A DNA stretch of 64,000 nt from positions 55,740,312-55,804,311 of the forward strand of contig OZ024870.1 in NCBI GenBank assembly GCA_964017185.1. Direction: 5' to 3'. Positions 26,401-38,400 of this stretch are shown piece by piece; the first letter of the stretch is position 1; each line of letters begins with the position of its first letter. Source of the stretch: Rugalucina vietnamica. Lineage: Eukaryota; Mollusca; Bivalvia; Lucinida; Lucinidae. The notes beneath the pieces were generated by a model, which worked only from the letters and a program-made list of their open reading frames with translations, was not told the origin of the DNA and did no database searches. A program made the position numbers and the translations under genes.

Positions 26401-29400
26401 CAATACCGTTGCCATGGTAAACAAGAAATAGATTAACACTAATCCGTCCCACCGGATACATCATGAATACTAGATAAGATGCAAATGGTCCAATATTAAT
26501 ACATCATAAGCTGTCCAGTTAAGCCTGAAATAGATTTAAACAATCGCACCCGGACAATGATGTCACTCTTCAATACAAAGAAGCTGCAAAACCCATAGAA
26601 AACGTTATCAATGGAAATTCATTTAATCTTCCAAAGACCAGCAGAAGCATTGTTCATCTCCTAGATTAATTTCCAAGGATCCAATCAATAGTTCCAACAA
26701 ATTACAAACTAGTTTCTTCAGACCACAAGTTACCAAGTCTGAATCCCCAAAACCCAAAGGCAGGCGTGCCTACTATGTTACACCAACCATTGTTGGCATT
26801 TTAACATTTATGAGCATGATAAATTTTAGTCTCAGCTGAGTTGAGCATGAAAAAAGTTTTATAACCTCGGGGTAAAGTATATATGAGCCGATTCTTGACA
26901 AAAACCAACAATATGGTTTCCAAACAGGTCCGGCACATACGGAGCTGTACAAGCACAGAAGATGGCTAGTGGCTGGAAATTTTGGATTAAGAAAGTAGAG
27001 GAATTGTACTAGCCTTGTATCGGAAACAAAGGGGCTGATCAGCTTCGGAGTTACTGCGCCTTTGTTTTTGCATATTATGCCAAATGTTGGTTTTGTCATT
27101 AGTTGATTATAAAAACTGCTTAAATCTCTGTTAAATTACTGTATATGGAAGCGTAGTGGAGTAATGGTAGACTACAGGACTGCAGAGTAAGAGGTCCTTC
27201 AGCCCTTGTTTGATTCCTATTGCCACCGTGTAGTGTCAACACTTTAGCAAAGCAGTTTAAGCCTTCCACATTACTTATTTAAAGTCAAAGAGTATATCAG
27301 TATAACATTAGCTATGTATAGCTATTTACCGACTTATAGCTATTTACCGACTTATAGCTATTTACCGACTTATAGCTATTTACTGACTGGTTAAGACCCA
27401 GGAAGTGGTGGCTTCGTCCCTACATGACTGAAAAACGGTTGACTGGGATGTTAAGCTAAAATCTAGGGTTTATTACAGTTCTTGCACACATGCAGTGACA
27501 CATGCTGAACTAAAACAAGAGTTGAGAAATTTGTCACTTTCATGTGTCAACATAACTATCCTTGATTAGAATCACTAAGGTAGGATTTTCAGCCAGACGA
27601 AAAGTCCCTTCTAAATTGGGTGTAGTAGTAAACAAAACTCAAAAAAAGTAAAATTCAACAAATGTCAGGAGCATGTCAGAGACACGTTAGAAATGTGCTG
27701 CGCAGGCATTTTGTAGGTTTGTAAGCTTGATGTACGTTGATATACATCACTGTAAGTCGGTGTGCGTTCCAGGTGCATTTGGATTTTTAAAAAATTTTCT
27801 AGAAGTTTTGCATGTCTCAGGCGTGAGACTAATACATTTCGAATAAGTTCAGCGCGTGTTAAGGTCTGTTGAATACGCTTTTAACATGTTTGGTGAACAT
27901 TTTAGGCAAGCCAGTGTATGCTACATGCACATTCCGATTTTAGGAGATATTGCTTCAGTAACGTGCCCCAAGCATGTATGAGATGCGTGTTTAACGTTTG
28001 ATGCACACCTGTAGTGCATGCTAAGCGTGTCTGGGAAGTAACACAAACATTTTCTGCATTCTGAGATTTTTGGCACACGCCTTAGTCACACGCTAATGTG
28101 TGACTGCTAAAATGAGTAAAAGAAACAAACAAATTTTTACACATACAAAATCTTCAGCGTATTGAGATTTTTCATATGCCAGGTGTGGGTTTGGGTGATA
28201 CGCTAATGTGTGACTGCCCTTTTAGAACCATCTTATATGTAAAAAAGCATATTTTAATGATCTGGCACATTTTATGATTCTCTATCTTCAGAACAACAGG
28301 AAAAGAAATGCTCACAGCGTTTTGCCGAAAGTGCTAGGAACGAGCAGTGTAAGAAACCCTATGACAAAATGGTCGACCAAAACACGCCAGAAGGTGACAA
28401 ATGCAGGTAGGTTTAATAATTGTGCCGCCTCGTGGGTTTTCGAACAGGTCTGACACAAATGGGGCTGCGCAGTAACAGAAACTGGCTTGAAGCTTGAAAT
28501 TTCAGATTTAAGTAGAAGAGGAATTGTACTATCTGAGTAGCGAAAACAAAGGCAGTTACTGCGAAGCTGATCTGCGTCTTTGTTTTCGCCTATGCAGATT
28601 GTTGGTTTTCCCATGTGGTGGCTCATATTTAGTAATAATCTTAAAAGTATAACTTTCGTTAACTGATTTTAATCACAGTTTTGTCTCTACAGGCTCTGTA
28701 CTATTCCTATAGGATAATAAAAACATAGATGCTCAATGCTGCAGCATTTGCTATGGCATTACATTCTGTTATAGGATCTTTTTTTTTTACCACATCAAAC
28801 ATTATTTTTACCATGTTTTCATGGATTTTGCATAGGTGAAAACAAAGTCGCAGATCAGCTTTGCAGTTTGCATGGGGATGCTACTATGATACATGTTGTG
28901 TCCAATTTATAATTAACGAAAACTTGCCCATGCAAAACGAAAACTTGCCCAGAGATTTTTTCGGACGAAAAATTTGAAAACTTTATTGGGAAAAAAAAAA
29001 GAGATTTTTTTAATATTCTCGCTCAAAACATACATTGTTGGTAAATGTTAACAAGTACCCACAATGTATGTTTTGAATCAAAATTAATAAAATTAGGTTT
29101 ACCCCTGCAAACCCCAGTTTTGCTATATAAAAGTGGGATATAATGGGGTATACATTTCATTGACACGTTTTCCTGATGTTTCAGACATTTTGAGGCCTAC
29201 CTTAGTTGTATAATATTCCATGCCCTACTGGCGGGGGAGAACTGTACGTACAAGACAATCAGAGACCACGCCCGGGCAGTTGGGGAGCCATTTACAAATG
29301 TGGATATTTGTCATGGTAAATTTCATTATGAAAACACACTTATGCCACACATAGTAATTTTTCAGCTTTGAAAAATGATAATTTTCTGTTGATTTATTTT

Positions 29401-32400
29401 TATATTTTGCTCAAGACATAACATTTTTAGCCACAATCAATATTTTGAAGCACACACACACACACACACAAAATAAAATCATCATCCTTTTTTAGCTGTG
29501 AAAAATGACAAAATTTTATGTTTTTTTTAGGTTTTTCTTTCATTTTTTTCTTCAAAACATGATTTGTGGGAAAACGTATTAGAACAGCCTTGGTAAGAGC
29601 AGAAAAGTATTCAAATTAACCGTTCGGATAGGAAGTAAAAAAAGAGCCTGTCTCTTGATTTAGTGATAGCTGTCCCAACATAACTGAAAAGATGTTGGGC
29701 TTGAAGCAACATAAACAAATAATGATGATGATAATACACTTCAGACCCGTTATAACGCGCCAGTCGGGGTCCACAAGTCGCATGCGCGTTATAAGTGAGT
29801 CGCGTTATACAAATCTACCGAGTCGGACCAGGCTGGTCGCAGTTTCTGAAGTTTTTGGTGGGTGGGGAAAAGTGCCTATACGGCGTGTTTATTGGCTCAA
29901 CCGAGCAAATTGGCGATTTTTCGTGGAGTCCTTTTAAAATGGAATAAACAAAAGTGAAACCTTTCGTGTTCCGACATTTTAATCCGTAAAAAACGATCTA
30001 ACAACGATAAAATTCGTTTATTTACAACGTATGATTGAATGTGGCCTGTACGAAATTGTCCAACAGGAACACAGCAGTATTACCACAGGAAAATGAGACC
30101 AGATTCCTGGCAGGAATCCCTTTGAATATTTGATTTTTCTTATAAAGATTACGACAGGAGTCAGTGTGGACTCCCTGTGGAATCTGGCGCGAAATATTTA
30201 AATTAGCAGGAATCCTGCCAGGAATCTGAACCAGATTCCTGGCAGGAATCCTGTCAGGAATAATATGAACCAAAAATTTTGGCAGGAATCCTGCCAGGAA
30301 TTTAAGGCAGATTCCTGGCAGGAATCCTGTTAGGAATATTGAGCCAATTCCTGCTATATGTCTGCATAGAAATGACCTCTTTGAAAACACATGCATATGA
30401 AAGTTTTTGAACAGTGGAAATGTAAGGGGCTAGTGTATCATATATCCATAGACACAGCCATTATATTTTATTATAAAAATGCTTGTATCAATGAGTAGTA
30501 ATGATAAATGTCATTTTCAATTACAATTCTTAGAAACTTCCTTAAATAGACTGATTAAAAATTGTACATGATCAGAGGTGGGTGGGGAATATTTTGAAAA
30601 CGAAAAGCATAAAGAATTAAATTAATGCTTACAAAGATCAATGCATGAATAAAATGGAAGAAAAACATACCTTACTTTTACTTAAAAGTGTTCCTCATTT
30701 ATTTTCACCAAAAATTGATAGCAAGCATAGTGTCGGTATCAAACAAATTGAATAATAACTATCTTGTTTTAAAAAAAACCAACAACCTCATGGCTTCCTG
30801 TGTGTTGCAAAGTTTTACCACCTAATTGTTTACACATTTATGAAAGACAGATTTAGGTCGGCAGTATTTTTGCCAAGCAGGAATCCTAACAGGAATTTTG
30901 TTTATTTTCCACCTGGAAAAGTCAAAAATTCCATGTGGAAAATGCAAGTATCTCACTGTCCTGTTAGGAATCATGCTGAATATCAGATTCCACACTGACT
31001 CCTGTCTTTGTCCAACTGGACTACCAGTGGAATCCTGTTGAATTTTTCGTACGGGGAAAAGCGTCCATGACACCGCGCTTACGTTGCTGTTGTTGTTGTA
31101 TCATATAGAGTTCCGCCTTTGACTTATTGGCGCACCCGGATATTTAATGCGGACATGTTTTTGCCGATACCGTATTTATAACTATTTTAATTCGCCGTTC
31201 TTGATCAAGAAAGTAGAAATGCATTTTCTGATCGGATAAAATTATACAAGATTAAGGTGTCTCAATGCTTAGACAATCTTTGGTTTGTGTCGCCGTTGAA
31301 AATGAGCAACGTTGCGTAACAGGTGTCATCAATAGCCTACAGCAACCTGTGTTTATGGTCTATCGATAATCCCCTAGCGCGTTTGGCTTATTTTCACAAC
31401 TTTTATTGCTAATCTTAAGAAAACAATGTGTCATTCACGCTTCGCGAGCAGGTGGATTGTGTCAGTCTAAAAATTACTGAAATGGCAATTATCACTAGTG
31501 AATATACACGCAGCCGACACGGTTCGTAAGCACATTATGCTTCCTATTAGAAAACGCGATCTTTAAGTTTTAAATGTGCAAAAGATAATTTACATTGATT
31601 GTTCTCATTGTACCATAAAGAGAAACTGTAAGAAAATCGCACCTTGGCAAATGCCTATTTTTTTTTTTTTTTTTTTTTTTTTTCTCGAGTACCATAAAGA
31701 GAAACTGAAAGAAAACTGAACCTTGCCAAATTCCCAGCAAACGATCTTTTTAACAGTGAATTCATCCGCACATACATGTAAATGCCTTTAACTGTAATAC
31801 AATAAAGGAATATATAAGGGTAAAACGGCACCTTCGCGTCACCGCGATTTTTTTTTTCAAAAGTGGGTGGGCGAAATTTTGGGATCCAAGGTGCCCTCGC
31901 GTTATATCCAACACCACGTTAATTCAAGGCGCGGTATAGCGGATCTGTCCTGTAATATGATTAACTCATTTAAGCCTGGCGTCCCTTTTATGGGACATAG
32001 GCAAACAGAATAGCCCCAGATGTGACGCCGCAGAACGCGGCATCCCATCTGAGGCTACTCTGCGCAGAGAAATTTCATCGAAAAATTAGATAAAAATTTA
32101 AAATCACACCTAACACCCCTAAAATGAAAGTGGACTCGCCCAATTGATAATGATGGGAGAATCCATTTGTCAAATATGGGTTAATAATAACAATCATATT
32201 TCAGCGTGTGATTATCCCTGGATGGTTAAGGACAGTACAGGAAAGTGGCAAGGCGTGATTGTGGTCAGAGTGGTACCTTCCACACAGGATGCTTCTGTTA
32301 CTGGGATAGTGTATGATCTGGCAGCCACTGGACTTGAGTATGCCGGCATTGGATTCTCACAGAATGGACTCATGGTATTCTAAAAATTTATTTCTTATAT

Positions 32401-35400
32401 TCTTATTAATAATTGTAAATATTTGTGATATTAAGTTCTTTTTACCACTGTTTGCAAATCAGTTGCTTCAGGAAATAAAAAAAAAATAATTAAAAAATAA
32501 AAAATAAGCTACACGGTTTAAATGAAAACTTGCTTAAGAACTTGCTTATGGGCTTGCAAAAAGTGTTTTCCTGTACAGCTCCGTTTCATTAATAACATAC
32601 CCCTGCAATGTCGCAAAATAAATTGACCCCGCACCCTACATTGCATGACTCATTGCTGGATGGTTATTAGTCTGGCCTGGATGAAACTTCTGCAATTTGT
32701 GTATATATGTATGTGTGTTAAACTGGTAGTTTCTTTATATTGATCGTGAGCAGTCCGATTGGACAGGAAGCTGCTTTCGACGTGTACCAAAATTCTGCTA
32801 GATTTAATGTCAAGTTTTCAACTTTCGGCGATTGGTATTTTGTAAGTACTGTGAATATTGCCAGTTTCTGACATGGATGTTGTTCATTGGCATCTATTGT
32901 AGATACCTTAAAACTTACATCACATTCGCTGAAGTACTGAAGTATAAATGGAATATCTAACTATACCTACTACCCTGTATAATGCTACCATGCAAATGCA
33001 TGTTTTCAGCACATAAATTGTCTGAAAGTTTATCAAATTTAAAAACTGGACATCTGAGAATATCATTAACAGTTGACATGATTATTTAAAGAGAGTAACG
33101 ATAGCCTTGTATCTAATGCAATGTGTACCTGCCTATGACAATATTTTAAGTTATGTAATGACATTCTTAAACATATATTTAATTTATGAAACGAATGTAA
33201 TAAACAAAGAATAAAATGTTTAACTTTTATATTTGTTATCAATTATTTCACATAACATGAATGCAAACAATATATATGTATAATTGGCCCACAAGGTCAC
33301 AATAGCTTGCCCCGCCTGTTCGCCCACAGTGTCTGTGTAGTCGAGAAGCAAAAAACTGCAAAACCCAATCTATTTTCACAAGTAGCCGAAACTGTTACTG
33401 TACGGAATCAATGCGTTCAAGATAAATTTCAACCATACTGAAGATAGAGACATTTGCCAGTCTGTTTCATTCAATTACTCTGATATTATGCTTTATGACT
33501 ATGAATATTTTGATTCATTCTGTGAAAATGACTTCGGTTTATCTTTATAATATTATCTCCTGAGCGCAAGAATTCCGCTGACTGTAGAGCAGAAAAAATT
33601 GACTGCTTCAAAATATGCAGACCAGCAAGTCCTAGTATCCTACAGGGCCTAAAAGTTGTAGCACTACAGCTACTTTCTCCGGCCTGTGGCCAAAAATATC
33701 GCGGCAATGACGCCCCATTACATAGCTGAAATAACATCCAAATTGCAGCGGCTAATATATAGTACACATATGTATGGCAATTTGCCCTTAATCAATTTCA
33801 TAGCTTTTGGCCAATGAATTTGGTCTGCTTTGTTAATAACTTTCATCAAATTCAGTCTTGGTATACATGATCAGTAATCACTGCTGATGTTCCCTAATGA
33901 ATTGTCTAATATAGGACTTGCAAATGATTCGTTTAGCATAAACAGAAGGCAACATGTCTGATAAAAGTAACTAATGCAAAATAAAATGGTTATGAAAAAA
34001 GAATATACAGGTCCTGAAAGCAGAGATTCGATAATTAGCATGGTATCCCTAGGCGCATCAGTTTAGACAGCAACAAAGGAAACTGCCATCCAAACACAGA
34101 GGCTACGTTACTCTCCAAACTGCAAAATTTCTGAGTCTCCCCATCGAAAACAACACAGCCAAAACTCTGTAGCGATAAGAAACCTCAGAAAAATAGCAGC
34201 TTAGAATATAGACACTAGTCTAGTGCGCTCTATTACCCAGTGATACCGTAAAGAAAAGGATGTGCCGGTTGTGGACAACCAGAGGGCGGGAAAAGACCCG
34301 GTCAAGCGGATGAAGAATTTGTCCTATCCGAAAGCATGACCAGATCGATTCCCACCCCCAAGACATCCACACTACACCGTATAGCAGCTGCAATAATGCT
34401 GCTCGACCACCAGAAAAATGCAGCTCACAAACAGGGCCAGCAATTGTGTCAGAAGCTACGCGACACACAAGATGACTTGCCATTGAACCAACACACACAA
34501 TAAATGTTCCTCCATAAGTATAAATGTTCCTCCATACGTCATGATCACATATATTTATCCCTATGTCCGAATCCCTGAATAGAAACGTCTGGTACATTGA
34601 ACCAACACACACGATAAATGTTCCTCTATAGGTATAAGTGTTCCTCCATACGTCATGATCACATATATTTATCCTATGTCCGAATCCCTGAATAGAAACG
34701 TCTAGTACATACCCGATGACATATATGCCAGAGTAAGTCATTGGTAATGATAACGCAACCACCATTATAGTGATGATTTTACAGTGGAAGGCTCAGTCCC
34801 GTGGTAGAAAAACTGTCCATATATCCCCGGACGGCCCATTCAGCAATAAATCATATATGGCAAGTGAACATCAAGATGGCATTAATTGTCTGAAACGAGT
34901 GAACAAAGTTTGGCAGTATCATAGTATAGAAAAAAGGGGGTAGTGGAGGGTGGGTTGATTTCAAATTGCCGCTGACAATATCCGCAAGACCGGAACAACA
35001 AAGGACTTGCGCAAGCGCACTGATTAAAAGGCTGCACTTGTTTGGTAGTATATATGGCTGTCCGATCTAAATTCTGAAAAACGAACAGAATGACTAAAAA
35101 CCGGAATCACATTAAATACCAACCCAACCTCACACTACATTCGTTCAAAATTAAAGTCAAGCATATTGTACAACAATAGCTTTTATTAATTTATGAAACG
35201 AATGTAATAAACAAAGAATAAAATGTTTAACTTTTATATTTGTTATCAATTATTTCACATAACATGAATGCAAACAATATATATGTATAATTGGCCCACA
35301 AGGTCACAATAGCTTGCCCCGCCTGTTCGCCCACAGTGTCTGTGTAGTCGAGAAGCAAAAAACTGCAAAACCCAATCTATTTTCACAAGTAGCCGAAACT

Positions 35401-38400
35401 GTTACTGTACGGAATCAATGCGTTCAAGATAAATTTCAACCATACTGAAGATAGAGACATTTGCCAGTCTGTTTCATTCAATTACTCTGATATTATGCTT
35501 TATGACTATGAATATTTTGATTCATTCTGTGAAAATGACTTCGGTTTATCTTTATAATATTATCTCCTGAGCGCAAGAATTCCGCCACGAAGAATATTGA
35601 GAACATAGTGAAAAATATTCGACCCGCCAATTCGCAGCGGTCACAAAATGTAAAAGAAAATTTTGGCAATCAGAAATTGAAAATGGCAAGGAACAAGAAT
35701 TAGCATAAAAAATTATGACTCAAAGACTTTGACAGCAGTGTGAATGAATGCCTCAATGCCGCCCTGAAGAGAGTTGCAAAATAGAGCATTCCCAACAGGA
35801 GACATGTGGCACCCATCAGTGGCAAACAGGCCAGGGCAATCGACAGTGACATCATGTTTCAAAACTCTGCCGTTAGGGTGCACTGAAACTAGTTGCCGCC
35901 CTAACTGATTAAAACGAAGTCGTTTGCGATCCCAGCACTTCCAAGGAGAAGTGGGCGGCGCATACTTCCACTTCAACCGGGGAAGAATCTCACTCCAGAC
36001 AATTAACGTTTGTGGAAATAACCTAAACAGGTGATTAAAATCACGTTGCATAATTCTTTTCATTTTTTGCATTTTGGTAAACACTACATCATTACCACCT
36101 AAGTGGATGAGGATTATTTTTGGTGTAGCATGTAAACCAATCCATTGAATTTTGGACCGCAGGTCTTGCCATGTCATTGACCCTTTCCCGAGCCACCGGA
36201 TACACCAACGTTGAGGATCCAAATACAAATTGTGCCGGTGAGCAGAGGCAGCCCACTCATCGGCTCGTGAAACGAGGGAATCCCCCACAATCCATATGTC
36301 TGAAAATTGAAAAGAAACTGTTAACAATGATGAATGCTCATAAAGAAACAAACACTATGAAAAACATGGTCGAATGAAACAGGAAAGCATTAGATTTCCA
36401 GCGACCAAGTTTCAGGATCTGAACAGAAGGAGGATTGCAATCCACTGATTGAAGGCAGTAAACCGTTGAAATAATAAACTACGATCTTTGCCCCTGAAGA
36501 AACAAAAAACCACGAAATCATGGTCGAATGTAACTGGAAAACGCACTGGACTTCCAGCGACCAAGTTTCATGATCTGATCAGAAGGAACTCCGCTGATGG
36601 CCAAGGAGGTTGCTCGACCGATCCTAAACGAATGGCTCCTGTAAACCTTTGATGATAACCCAATGTGAGAAATGGCTTTAGACAATATAGCACCAAATTG
36701 GTAACGAGTTAATGGTAGCATATTGGCATGACAAACAAGTGTCCAGAAATCGATCCCCGCAGAGACAAGTATCTCTGCATTGCGAAAACAGGACAAATTG
36801 ACATGTTCGAATCAGACGGTATGTTGATAAAAACTGGTCTCCCATATTGATTGGTTTTTGACATGCGAAGACGTACTATCATTTTGTTGGACGTGATGCT
36901 AATATCTTCAAACATTAAAGGATATCCAGACTGTCGCTGATCTGTAAAAACCAATTCACCGACTCGAAATAAGCCAAAAAAGGCAAGGGAATATACGGAA
37001 TGAAAAAGAGCTAATTCATACCGATTGTAGCAAATAAAAGGTAAGGATTGTACAATTCTTATCAAAATATCTTCTGTAATAGGGGCTCGAAGATCTTTTT
37101 TGGATTGCAAGCGCCTGAAACCTTCCAAAATCTTCCTGATAACGAAGGATTCAATAGGGTCATCAATGTTACGCAACTTGTGCACGAAACTAATGGCAGA
37201 CATGTACGTTGTGACAGATGCAGGAGAATAACCCTTCTGGTAACAAAAGGACACAAAAAATGCTAAATCAGAAACTGGCACTGGCCATATTTCGACTAAA
37301 GAATATTGGGATCGAAATGCAGAAAAACACTTCAGTGCATTGCTGTAGACTGCTTTAGTATTCTCCGATAGACTAGCACCAAGTAATAATTCACACCCTA
37401 ATCGAAGACTTTCCAGAGATGGTCCGGCACTGCTGCTGGCTGCGGCTCTGCCTCTGGTGCCAGCTGGCGAAATTTCTGTAAACAAGATCGAGAGAGACAG
37501 TCACTTAACACGTTAAGAGTCCCTAAAATATGTTTCCCCTTAATCACCATGTTGTGTCTTAAACATTCCATTGTTATCATTCTAACCAAGATCATAACAC
37601 TGTCAGACTTAGAGGTCATTGAGTTCAAAATATAAACCACACTCTGATTGTCAGAATGGAAGAGCAACTTCTTGTTCTTTAACATGCGACCCCATACAAC
37701 TAAACAAACCAAAATCGGAAACAGTTCGAGAACCGTAATGTCCTTCGTAATCTCTTTATCATGCCAGGATTGTGGCCAGATCCCATAAGTCCACTTGTGT
37801 CCAAAAACTGCACCAAAACCCAAACCTGTTCCAGCTGCACTATCTGTAAACAGTTCTACATCCTGGTTAGTAACCCAAAATCTATCATGAAAAACTGAAA
37901 TACCATTATAATTCTGGAAAAAAGTGAGCCACATCTCCAGGTCCTGTCGCATGGAAGAAGTGACAGTAAGGTGGTGGTGTGGCTTAGTAACACCCTTAGT
38001 TGAGTTGATTAGTCGCCGAAGAAATGGGCGCCCTGGAACAATCACCCTTGTAGCAAAGTTCAGACTTCCAATGAGCTGCTGCATATGTCGTAATTTAACA
38101 GATTTTTTATCTTTGACAAGGCAGATTTTAGAGATCAACTCATCTATCTTTTGCTTAGGCATGCGCACTACCATGTCATCAGAATCAATCTCCAAACCAA
38201 GATAGATAATCCGAGTTGTAGGCCAAACAGTCTTCTCTGAAGCAATAGGAAAACCCATTTGATCACAACAAAAAATGAAATTCTTCATTATAATCAAGCA
38301 ATTGTTAGCCCCAGCCTCACCAGCAAATAGGAAATCATCAACATAGTGTTTAAGATCTCCGAACTGCGATTGTTGCTTTGCTACAGACTCCAAAAAGGTT

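Noticed and set aside
30022..30396. 124-codon frame with repeated FLPG/IPARN text
   Set aside because: Product of the GGCAGGAATCCTG palindrome repeats in the pogo-like element.
34220..34765. 181-codon open frame on the - strand
   Set aside because: Lies in the Ngaro spacer and is created partly by a 114-bp tandem duplication; no domain seen.
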